Assembly (NCBI GenBank): GCA_003476445.1
Contig: DMUF01000144.1
Coordinates: forward strand, 1 to 5,565
Reading direction: 5' to 3'
Length of the DNA: 5,565 nt
Source of the DNA: Gammaproteobacteria bacterium
GTDB lineage: Bacteria; Pseudomonadota; Gammaproteobacteria; Pseudomonadales; Azotimanducaceae
Shown piece by piece: positions 1 to 5,565 of the stretch. Each line of letters begins with the position of its first letter. The first letter of the stretch is position 1. The position numbers and the translations under genes are program-made. The notes under the pieces were generated by a model. It did no database searches. It was not told the origin of the DNA and saw only the letters and a list, made by a program, of their open reading frames with translations.

Positions 1-593
1 GCGAGAATGAGCGCGATCGTGCCGAAGCCGAGCGCCGTTGTGAGTGCGTGCGGGCCAGCCCCTTCGGTGAACGTCAGCCAGAAGCGGTAGAGCAGGTGGT
101 CGTCCGCGGCGCCAAGCCCGGGAATGCCAAACAGGTTCTTCATCTGGTCGATCACGAGCAGGCTGCCCGCGCCCAGGGTGAAGCCGACAATCACGGAGTG
201 CGAGATATAGCGCGTGAGATCGCCCAGTCGGAACAGCGTGATGAACAGCTGGATCACGCCGATCATGAAGGCGAGCAGGATCACGGCCTCGAGTCGCCGT
301 TCCGGTGGCGCGATCATGGCCACCGCGCTCAACACCGCGATGGAGATGGCGTTGGTGGGGCCGTTGATCAGCTGCCGCGAGGAGTCGAACAGCGCGCCGA
401 TCGCGGTCATCACGATCGCGGTGTAAAGACCATAGATGGGCGGCAGCCCGATGATCATGGCGTACGCCATGGCCTGGGGCACGGCGACGGCTGCAACGGT
501 CATGCCGGCCAGGGCGTCCTGGCGGGCGTGATGGAAGGTGTATCCGGGCAGTACGCCGAGCGCCGGGACGACCCGGCCGATCCAGTCGAGCAT
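1..593 (-). CDS. SulP/SLC26-family anion transporter, N-terminal part (runs off left edge)
   Basis: Inner-membrane secondary transporter of the SulP family, whose members move sulfate, bicarbonate, C4-dicarboxylates or other anions; the substrate cannot be told from this part. About 197 codons are visible and the frame is still open at base 1, so the rest of the membrane domain and any C-terminal STAS domain lie outside. Residues 24-51 match the family's N-terminal block (RQDALAGMTVAAVAVPQAMAYA), followed by the signature PPIYGLYTA (51-59), then SSRQLINGPTNAIS (71-84), close to the usual SSR...GPTNA motif. Hydrophobic segments lie near residues 31-50, 53-69, 81-95, 102-121, 131-149 and from 183 on. 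The ATG at 593 gives the usual short cytoplasmic N-terminus. It starts 2 bases after the stop of the upstream hydrolase gene and has only a weak Shine-Dalgarno, so translation is probably coupled. The family call is seen directly; sulfate specificity is not. Confidence 0.93.
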   Translation of the reverse strand, partial: MLDWIGRVVPALGVLPGYTFHHARQDALAGMTVAAVAVPQAMAYAMIIGLPPIYGLYTAIVMTAIGALFDSSRQLINGPTNAISIAVLSAVAMIAPPERRLEAVILLAFMIGVIQLFITLFRLGDLTRYISHSVIVGFTLGAGSLLVIDQMKNLFGIPGLGAADDHLLYRFWLTFTEGAGPHALTTALGFGTIALIL

Positions 594-595
594 GC

Positions 596-1456
596 TCAGT
601 TCACATCAAAGCGGAACGCATCGCCCTCGCGGACGACGTGTCCTGCGGTGGGCGCTGCAAAGTGAGTGCCGATAACCAAGACGGGTTCACCTGCGACGCG
701 TTCCATCACAGCGCGGCGCATATTGGCGCCAGCGGTGGGGTCGCTGTCGAAGCTGGGCGACCACTCCGGATGACCGAACTGGCAGGGGTGGTGCAGCATG
801 TCGCCCGTGATCAGCGCCCGCGCGCCGCCGGATTCGATCTGCACGCTCACATGTCCGGGCGTGTGCCCCGGGGTCGGTGTCAGCGTGATCTCCGGCGAAA
901 TGCGATGGTTCATTTCCACCAAGGTTGCGAGCCCGTGTTCGAAGACGGGTCGAATCGAGTCGCTCAGGATGGTCTGCTGCTCATCGTCGCCCTCACGACT
1001 CCAGTGCTCATGCTCGCGGCGCCCGATCAGATAGCGCGCGTTGGGGAAGGTCGGAACCCACGCGCCGTCGACCAGCATCGTGTTCCAGCCCACGTGGTCT
1101 ACGTGAAGGTGCGTGCAGACCACCACATCCACCTGCTCGCGCGGGCAGCCGGCGGCAGCCAGGCTGTCGAGAAACGTGGTTTGCAGCGCCCGGTTGCCAA
1201 GGAGCGAGCGCGGCTTGTCGTTGCCGACACAGGTATCGACGATCAGGTTGAGCCCCGGGGCTTGCACCAGAAGCGCGTGGATCGAGAGTCGCAGCGCCCC
1301 TTCCTCGGTCACGAAGTGGGGATAGAGCCAAGGCAATTCGCGCAGCGCCTCGGGCGTCGCTTCACGGATGAAAGAATGTTGCGGATGGTAGGGAACGGGC
1401 ATCTCCATCTCGAGCACCCGGGTGATCGTGATGTCTCCCACCTTCCATTGCAGCAT
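596..1456 (-). CDS. MBL-fold metallo-hydrolase, substrate unknown
   Basis: Probable cytoplasmic hydrolase of 286 residues with the metallo-beta-lactamase fold and an apparently complete binuclear metal site. The HxHxDH motif is THLHVDH (His116, His118, Asp120, His121). His198 lies in TPGHTPGH, the bridging Asp219 in ITGDM and His265 in GTHFA. No signal peptide is visible: the protein opens MLQWKVGDITITRV. The blocks VDTCVGNDKPR (73-83), VDHVGWNT (119-126), HPEWSP (229-234) and GTHFAAPTAGH (263-273) resemble a large proteobacterial group usually annotated only as MBL-fold metallo-hydrolase, related to but distinct from AiiA-type acyl-homoserine lactonases. Possible substrates include lactones or other esters. 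The ATG at 1456 is backed by a strong GGGAGGG site. The gene sits 54 bases after the PEGA/FGE gene and 2 bases before the SulP transporter gene, suggesting the hydrolase and transporter are made together. Fold and metal site are secure; reaction is not. Confidence 0.95.
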   Translation of the reverse strand: MLQWKVGDITITRVLEMEMPVPYHPQHSFIREATPEALRELPWLYPHFVTEEGALRLSIHALLVQAPGLNLIVDTCVGNDKPRSLLGNRALQTTFLDSLAAAGCPREQVDVVVCTHLHVDHVGWNTMLVDGAWVPTFPNARYLIGRREHEHWSREGDDEQQTILSDSIRPVFEHGLATLVEMNHRISPEITLTPTPGHTPGHVSVQIESGGARALITGDMLHHPCQFGHPEWSPSFDSDPTAGANMRRAVMERVAGEPVLVIGTHFAAPTAGHVVREGDAFRFDVN

Positions 1457-1463
1457 CGCTTAT

Positions 1464-1470
1464 CCCTCCC
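1464..1470 (-). promoter_or_regulatory. Strong Shine-Dalgarno of the MBL hydrolase gene
   Basis: On the minus strand this reads GGGAGGG, 7 bases before the ATG at 1456. It fixes that start and suggests the hydrolase gene initiates independently even if co-transcribed with the PEGA/FGE gene upstream. Confidence 0.75.
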
Positions 1471-1510
1471 GTCTTGATCGTGCCGTTTGCCGGCGACGAG
1501 TATGTCGAAA

Positions 1511-3244
1511 TCAGAGTTCCCGCAACAGGCGCAGCCCCCGGTCGTCACCCTCGCGACTTGCCGGCTCCCCATCAGCATAGCCTACGCCGCTTGCTGTGGA
1601 GTCCCACGAGCCGCCGCGCACGACGCGGCTGCCACAGTCGGTGCCAGGATCATCAAGCGTGCCGGGTGCGGAGTCCCAGCAGGTGGAGGTCCACTCTGCC
1701 ACGTTGCCGATCATGTCCTGCAGTCCCCAGGCGTTGGGCTGGTACTGACCCACGGGCACCGGGCGCACCGCGCCATCGTCGCAGTCGATGGTGTCCCACG
1801 CGCTGAACCGGCTTGCGGCCGCACGATCGGCTACGTTGCCGAACGCGCACAGAGCGCCAGCCGAGCCACCCGCGAATGATCCGCTGTCCCCCGCGCGTGC
1901 CGCGTACTCCCACTCCGCCTCAGAAGGCACGCGCCAGACGGCGCCGGTGTTTTCCGTGAGCCAGCCGGCGTAGGCGACAGCTTCGTCGAATCGAACCCGG
2001 GACACCGGATGCGCGTCGGTTTCCCCTTCGCGCGGCATCGGCACGCTACGCCCCGTGGCGTCGGCAAACACGCGCCATTCGCCGCGGGTGACCTCGGTGA
2101 TGCTCATTGCGAACGGGTACTCGAATCGGGCGCCGCTGATGCGCCGCGCATTCTCGCCACCGGTGCTTGTGGTCAGCTGGCCGGCAGGGAGCACGATGGT
2201 GGCCGGGGCAAGCGCACCACCGGGCAACGTGTCGCGAATACGATCGCCGGCCCGTCCGGTGATGGCCTTCAGAGCAATGTCCACGACCCGCTCCCCGGCG
2301 CCAATTTGCACGGTGCGGCGCTCGGTCCGAAAACCGGCTGCCCGTACTTCGACGGTCACGGGACCGGCGGGATACACAACATCGCTGCGGTAGGGTTGCG
2401 CCCGCGATCCGGGGCGGCTGACGGAGACGGAGGCTCCCGCCGGCCTCGCCCGCACGAGGAGCGTGCCGGTTACGGGCTGCAGCGACACCGTGACGGTTTT
2501 CTCGGCCATGTCGACCATCACCGTCTGTTCGACCGAGTCATGCCCGGGAGCACTCACGCTCAGCGTATAGCGCCCGTAGGGCACCCGGGTGCCGGCAGGA
2601 TGTTCGGTGCCCTCTGCGTCACGCAGCAATGCGCGTGTTCTGACGGGCGTGCTCTCTACACGCACGGTGCCGAGCCGCGCGGGGGCGAGATCGCGCGCCA
2701 GCTCCACTTTCTGTCCGGGCAGCACCTCGATCTCGACCGTGAGTGTTTCGCGCTTCGGAAGCCTGAATTCGATCTGATGGCGCCCCGCCACCATCGGATC
2801 GATGACGAGCGGAGTTTCACCCATCTGCAACTCGCCGTTGACGCGCACGCTCGCACCCCGCGGATTAGAGGCGACGGCGAGCGTGCCATAGGCGGCGGGA
2901 AGTACTTCGCTCACCTCGATCTGCTGTTGTCGGTCAATCGTGATGCTTCGGGTCAGATCGGCATGCCACGGGTGCTCGAGGAGCAGGGCGTGGTGACCCG
3001 TGCGCACGTCGAGCGTCAGTGGGGTGACGCCGCGCGATGTGCCGTCGATGACAACACGCGCGCCTGCAGGCGCGCTCGTCACCGTCAGCGTGCCGGTGCC
3101 GAACCACCAGTCCTGCGTGATGCCGTCGCTGATCCAGTCGGAGATGCCGAGCACGAGAACCGCCGCGAGCAGGAGCAGAATGATGCTTCGGCGACCGGCT
3201 CGGGCTCGAGCCCGTCGTGATGCCACGGCGTTGGGGGTGGACAC
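1511..3244 (-). CDS. Membrane-anchored protein with four PEGA-like repeats and an FGE/SUMF1-like domain lacking catalytic cysteines
   Basis: A 577-residue protein. A basic N-terminus (about 9-19, RRARARAGRR) precedes one hydrophobic helix (about 20-36). By the positive-inside rule the remainder should lie in the periplasm. Four PEGA-like repeats follow, opening with GTL/GTV at about residues 51, 120, 192 and 260, each roughly 70 residues. The first two keep the PAGARVVIDG...TPL pattern; the third and fourth are more diverged. Residues about 348-575 form an FGE-sulfatase/SUMF1-type domain: MSITEVTRGEW (380-390), HPVSRVRFDEAVAYAGWL (412-429), WRVPSEAEWEYAARAG (437-452), GLQDMIGNVAEW (507-518), VVRGGSW (541-547) and GLRLLR (570-575). 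True FGEs carry two cysteines shortly after RGGSF; here those places are Ser549 and Val554 and no Cys follows residue 537. I therefore infer a binding, sensory or structural role rather than sulfatase activation. PEGA domains are known in surface and cell-envelope proteins. Start is GTG with a GGAG site 6 bases upstream. Confidence 0.93.
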   Translation of the reverse strand: MSTPNAVASRRARARAGRRSIILLLLAAVLVLGISDWISDGITQDWWFGTGTLTVTSAPAGARVVIDGTSRGVTPLTLDVRTGHHALLLEHPWHADLTRSITIDRQQQIEVSEVLPAAYGTLAVASNPRGASVRVNGELQMGETPLVIDPMVAGRHQIEFRLPKRETLTVEIEVLPGQKVELARDLAPARLGTVRVESTPVRTRALLRDAEGTEHPAGTRVPYGRYTLSVSAPGHDSVEQTVMVDMAEKTVTVSLQPVTGTLLVRARPAGASVSVSRPGSRAQPYRSDVVYPAGPVTVEVRAAGFRTERRTVQIGAGERVVDIALKAITGRAGDRIRDTLPGGALAPATIVLPAGQLTTSTGGENARRISGARFEYPFAMSITEVTRGEWRVFADATGRSVPMPREGETDAHPVSRVRFDEAVAYAGWLTENTGAVWRVPSEAEWEYAARAGDSGSFAGGSAGALCAFGNVADRAAASRFSAWDTIDCDDGAVRPVPVGQYQPNAWGLQDMIGNVAEWTSTCWDSAPGTLDDPGTDCGSRVVRGGSWDSTASGVGYADGEPASREGDDRGLRLLREL

Positions 3245-3250
3245 GCTCGG

Positions 3251-3254
3251 CTCC
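3251..3254 (-). promoter_or_regulatory. Shine-Dalgarno supporting the GTG start of the PEGA/FGE gene
   Basis: GGAG on the minus strand, 6 bases before the GTG at 3244. No ATG gives a better N-terminus, and this site places the basic stretch and membrane helix directly after the start, so the GTG is preferred. Confidence 0.6.
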
Positions 3255-3288
3255 AGTGGTGCGTACCCAACAGGGCGCGCGGTGAAGG

Positions 3289-3294
3289 ATTATC
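3289..3294 (-). promoter_or_regulatory. Candidate -10 element for the PEGA/FGE transcript
   Basis: The minus strand reads GATAAT, five of six bases matching the sigma-70 -10 consensus, inside the 83-base divergent intergenic region and about 45 bases before the GTG start. I see no convincing -35 at 16-18 bases spacing, so this is a weak call based on one element and its position. Confidence 0.3.
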
Positions 3295-3315
3295 GCCGGT
3301 CATCAGAGGCTCTGG

Positions 3316-3321
3316 TAGCCT
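3316..3321 (+). promoter_or_regulatory. Candidate -10 element of a leaderless dehydratase transcript
   Basis: TAGCCT lies 6 bases before the ATG at 3328, a spacing that would put the transcription start at or next to the start codon. The same TAG is an in-frame stop, so translation cannot start further upstream, and no Shine-Dalgarno is present in the few bases between. The match to TATAAT is modest and the -35 region (TCGCCG at 3293-3298) is poor. Confidence 0.25.
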
Positions 3322-3327
3322 GCGGTC

Positions 3328-4299
3328 ATGCACACCCTCATCTCTCTGCAGGCGATCGAACACGCGCGGGCCCGCATCGCCCCCTATGTCACGCGTACGC
3401 CGCTTGTAGCGCTCGGCGCAGATGACATTCTGCTCAAAGCTGAAAGCCTGCAACCGTCGGGCGCATTCAAGCTGCGCGGCGCCTTCAACGCGCTGCTCGG
3501 ACTCGATGACTCGGCCCGCGTTCGTGGCGTTGTTGCGCACTCGAGCGGTAACCACGCCATTGCGGTCGCTTTTGCCGCGCGCACGCTCGGTATGCCAGCG
3601 ACGATTGTGATGCCGGAGAATGCGCCTGCGGTGAAACGACAGTGGGTGCAATCGTTAGGGGCGCGGCTCGAGATCGTTGGCGTCGCGAGCAGCGAGCGGC
3701 TCGCGCGCGCTGCGGCGCTTGCCGAAGCGGAGGGGCTCGCGCTGGTGGAACCGTATGATGCGGCTCCGATCATCGAGGGCACGGGTACGCTCGGACTCGA
3801 ACTCCTGGACGATTGCGCTGCGAGCGATCCGCTTGAAATCTATGTCCCCGTGTCGGGTGGCGGGTTGATCGCGGGTGTCGCGGCGGCAATCAAACAGCGG
3901 CGTCCCCGGGTGCGCGTGATCGGTGTGGAGCCCGAGCTTGCCGCGGACGCAGGCGACAGCTTTCGCGCGGGCGAGCGCGTGACCTGGCCGGCGGAACAGG
4001 TCTCGCGGACCATCGCGGATGGGCTGCGCGTGCAGCGCGTAGGCGCGTTGCCCTGGGCGCACATGCAGGCCTATGTCGACGAGATGGTGACTGTGTCCGA
4101 AGCCGAGATACGCGCAACCATGCGCCTGCTCGCCTGTCAGGCCCGGCTCGTTGCCGAGCCAAGCGGGGCGGTGGCCGTCGCGGCCGCGCGCGTTGGTCGC
4201 GGCGGGCGTGGAGCGCCCGCATCCCGACGCGTGGCCATCATCTCCGGCGGAAACGTCGACCCGGTAGTGCTTGCGGACGTGCTGTCGAATCCCGAGTAG
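3328..4299 (+). CDS. Serine/threonine dehydratase-like PLP enzyme (fold type II, no ACT domain)
   Basis: Cytoplasmic pyridoxal-phosphate enzyme of 323 residues, most likely removing the hydroxyl and amino groups of a hydroxy-amino acid such as serine, threonine or 3-hydroxyaspartate to give a 2-oxo acid and ammonia. Lys48 in SGAFKLRGA is the PLP Schiff-base lysine; SSGNHA (72-77) is the substrate/cofactor loop; SGGGL (176-180) is the phosphate-binding glycine loop; SGGN (306-309) supplies the Ser contacting the pyridine nitrogen. VEPELAADAGD (200-210) places Glu201, Ala205 and Asp207 in the E-x3-A-x-D pattern that binds a divalent metal in serine racemase. The length leaves no room for the regulatory ACT domains of biosynthetic IlvA, so a catabolic enzyme is more likely. 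Alternatives are serine racemase, L-threo-3-hydroxyaspartate dehydratase or hydroxyectoine-pathway EutB-type enzymes; the sequence alone does not decide. It is divergent from the PEGA/FGE gene and convergent with the Rieske oxygenase gene, so it probably has its own promoter. Confidence 0.94.
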   Translation: MHTLISLQAIEHARARIAPYVTRTPLVALGADDILLKAESLQPSGAFKLRGAFNALLGLDDSARVRGVVAHSSGNHAIAVAFAARTLGMPATIVMPENAPAVKRQWVQSLGARLEIVGVASSERLARAAALAEAEGLALVEPYDAAPIIEGTGTLGLELLDDCAASDPLEIYVPVSGGGLIAGVAAAIKQRRPRVRVIGVEPELAADAGDSFRAGERVTWPAEQVSRTIADGLRVQRVGALPWAHMQAYVDEMVTVSEAEIRATMRLLACQARLVAEPSGAVAVAAARVGRGGRGAPASRRVAIISGGNVDPVVLADVLSNPE

Positions 4300-4323
4300 G
4301 TCTGATCAGGTCTACGGCGGAGA

Positions 4324-4352
4324 GCCCCGGCGCGGTCGTCACACGCCGGGGC
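4324..4352. terminator. GC-rich inverted repeat between convergent genes, probable bidirectional terminator
   Basis: GCCCCGGCG (4324-4332) and CGCCGGGGC (4344-4352) form a perfect 9-bp stem with an 11-base loop. It sits in the 60-base gap between the stop codons of the dehydratase (4299) and the Rieske oxygenase (4360), the expected place for a shared terminator. No T tract follows on either strand, so it is not a classical intrinsic terminator; it could still stop transcription or protect 3' ends. Confidence 0.55.
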
Positions 4353-4359
4353 AGGGATG

Positions 4360-5565
4360 TCACGCCATCTCGGCGAGACGGGGGTCGTTTGGCCAGAGCC
4401 AGTCCTGGCCGATCACCTGCGCCACTCGTAACTCTTCCGGGATGCGATCGATGCCAATCATGCGATCAGCGGACTGGTGCCAGTGGTAAATGCGTGCCTC
4501 CTGATAGCTGAGCGGCACGCCGCTGAACCCCCAGGACTTCACTGACCGCTGGATCCACTCGCCGAACTGGGTGTCCTCGAGCAGTACCTGTGACAGCGAC
4601 TCACCGTCGTTGACCGTCCAGACGTCGGGTTTCGGTCCATCGCCCCAGTCGGGAGCAAGGGTCCAGGTTTCGAGGTAGCACCGATCGATGCCGTCTGGCC
4701 AGAACAGCAGCGGCGCCAGCGTGCGCGGCGACAGCGGCGAGACCCAGTTCGGGAAGACGCCATAGGACTGGGTGCAGGTGCGCGCGATTTCACCGACGCT
4801 CGTGATCTCGACCCCCGGGCCGCGCCGGCTGTAGGCGGCGCCGCCGCCGTCGGACAGTTCTTTCAGCACAGCCTCCGGGATCGGTGCCACCATGCGCCCG
4901 TGCCCGTTGGGATACAGCGTGTTGACGTTGCGGCGATGATCAAGAATCGGCGCCACCGTTTTGGGGTGAATGCTCGGTACGTGGTAGACCTCGGTGTTTG
5001 CTTCCATCGCGATCTTCCAGTTGCACGCAAGCGGGAAGCGATGGCGCGCCGCGAGGCGTACCGTGTCGAAACGGAACTCGGCCCACTCGTCGGCGACGGG
5101 ACCGAGCCAGTCGATGAGCGACGGCGCGTTGTCGTCGAAATTCACGAATACGAGGCGCCCAAACTGTTCGCAGCGCACCGGCTTCAAACCGCGGCAGCTG
5201 AAGTCGAGCGTGCTGAAGTCCGCCGCGTCGCGGATGGCGATCAGGTTGCCGTCCAGGCTGTAGCTCCAGCCGTGATAGCGACAGGTGAGACGCGGGCGCT
5301 TGCCGCTTTGTTCGGTGACCACCGGAGCCCCGCGATGGCTGCAGGTGTTGTAGAAGGCGCGGATGCGGCCGTCGTCGTCGTGGACGATGACCACCGGCTG
5401 GCCAGCGTTCTCCCAGCGCATGAAACAACCGGGCTCAGGCAGTTCGTCGGTATGTGCGGCAAGCAGCCAGCTGCGACGCCAGAGATGCTCCCGCTCCAGT
5501 TCGAAGAACCGCATGTCGTTATAACGCCCGGCGGGTAGATCGGGCAGCGACGGAAAGGTCGGTGG
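4360..5565 (-). CDS. Rieske non-heme iron oxygenase, alpha subunit (start beyond right edge)
   Basis: Catalytic subunit of a ring-hydroxylating or demethylating Rieske oxygenase; it would use electrons from a separate reductase or ferredoxin, neither of which is in the window. Counting from the Met at 5514, the [2Fe-2S] Rieske ligands are Cys58 and His60 (CSH), then Cys78 and His81 (CRYHGW), with the standard C-x-H-x17-C-x2-H spacing. The mononuclear iron site is in NWKIAMEANTEVYHVPSIH: His178 and His183, with Asp314 in LLEDTQ as likely third ligand. Glu175 occupies the position of the usual bridging acid (Asp in naphthalene dioxygenase, Glu in carnitine oxygenase CntA). The 17 codons between 5514 and the edge are open and read PPTFPSLPDLPAGRYND, resembling the normal N-terminal LPA..Y-D stretch before FELEREH, and no Shine-Dalgarno precedes 5514; the gene therefore extends out of the window. 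Substrate is unknown; aromatic, terpenoid and quaternary-amine compounds are all possible. It converges on the dehydratase gene. Confidence 0.95.
   Translation of the reverse strand, partial: PPTFPSLPDLPAGRYNDMRFFELEREHLWRRSWLLAAHTDELPEPGCFMRWENAGQPVVIVHDDDGRIRAFYNTCSHRGAPVVTEQSGKRPRLTCRYHGWSYSLDGNLIAIRDAADFSTLDFSCRGLKPVRCEQFGRLVFVNFDDNAPSLIDWLGPVADEWAEFRFDTVRLAARHRFPLACNWKIAMEANTEVYHVPSIHPKTVAPILDHRRNVNTLYPNGHGRMVAPIPEAVLKELSDGGGAAYSRRGPGVEITSVGEIARTCTQSYGVFPNWVSPLSPRTLAPLLFWPDGIDRCYLETWTLAPDWGDGPKPDVWTVNDGESLSQVLLEDTQFGEWIQRSVKSWGFSGVPLSYQEARIYHWHQSADRMIGIDRIPEELRVAQVIGQDWLWPNDPRLAEMA

Noticed and set aside
48..665. A plus-strand open frame opposite the SulP gene
   Set aside because: The minus strand reads a convincing SulP N-terminus; the plus-strand product is low in hydrophobic residues, His/Asp/Gly-rich and unlike any family.
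596..1456. Calling the MBL hydrolase a quorum-quenching acyl-homoserine lactonase
   Set aside because: The shared HxHxDH and TPGHTPGH motifs occur across many MBL families; nothing specific to lactonases was identified.
638..1477. A plus-strand open frame of about 280 codons opposite the MBL hydrolase gene
   Set aside because: It mirrors the hydrolase gene, which has an intact metal site and a strong Shine-Dalgarno; the antisense product shows no motif.
1457..1510. An independent promoter or terminator between the PEGA/FGE and hydrolase genes
   Set aside because: A TCGACA resembling a -35 is present on the minus strand, but no -10 lies at proper spacing, and the only stem (GCCG/CGGC) is 4 bp. 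Neither is supportable.
2009..3220. A plus-strand open frame of about 400 codons opposite the PEGA/FGE gene
   Set aside because: Its translation is rich in His, Arg, Gly and Asp with no recognisable domain, and the minus strand encodes clear PEGA and FGE-like motifs throughout. Long antisense frames are common in GC-rich genes.
1511..3244. Calling the PEGA/FGE protein a sulfatase-activating enzyme
   Set aside because: Both catalytic cysteine positions are replaced (Ser549, Val554).
4299..4313. GGTCT direct repeats around a CTGATCAG palindrome after the dehydratase stop
   Set aside because: Only 5 and 8 bases long, a level expected by chance, with no mobile element beside it.
4900..5538. A plus-strand open frame opposite the Rieske oxygenase gene
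   Set aside because: It lies across the Rieske and iron-ligand coding segments of the opposite strand and has no recognisable domain.

Overview
This GC-rich bacterial window carries five protein-coding genes packed almost end to end. Two of them run off the window edges. The gene types and the high-GC codon use fit a free-living, metabolically versatile proteobacterium, perhaps a gammaproteobacterium, but no phylogenetic marker is present, so this is only an impression.

Left part, minus strand, read from right to left: a membrane-anchored protein with four PEGA-type repeats and a C-terminal formylglycine-generating-enzyme-like (FGE/SUMF1) domain (3244-1511); a metallo-beta-lactamase-fold hydrolase with a complete two-metal site (1456-596); and the N-terminal third of a SulP/SLC26-type anion transporter (593 to the left edge). 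The hydrolase and transporter genes are 2 bases apart and are probably translationally coupled. The PEGA/FGE gene lies 54 bases upstream of the hydrolase gene and may belong to the same transcript.

Middle: an 83-base divergent intergenic region (3245-3327) separates the PEGA/FGE gene from a plus-strand fold-type II PLP enzyme of the serine/threonine dehydratase/serine racemase group (3328-4299). The dehydratase has no Shine-Dalgarno sequence and may be leaderless. Right: a convergent Rieske non-heme iron oxygenase alpha subunit on the minus strand (4360 to the right edge). Its reading frame stays open through the edge, so the true start lies outside the window. A perfect 9-bp GC-rich inverted repeat in the convergent gap (4324-4352) probably acts as a two-way terminator.

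The hydrolase, dehydratase and oxygenase look catabolic, but no shared substrate can be read from the sequence. The most unusual item is the PEGA/FGE-like protein: it keeps the FGE fold motifs but lacks the catalytic cysteine pair, so it is probably an extracytoplasmic binding or structural protein rather than a sulfatase activator. I see no RNA genes, CRISPR arrays, insertion sequences or integration sites, and no clear sign of an entirely new system.
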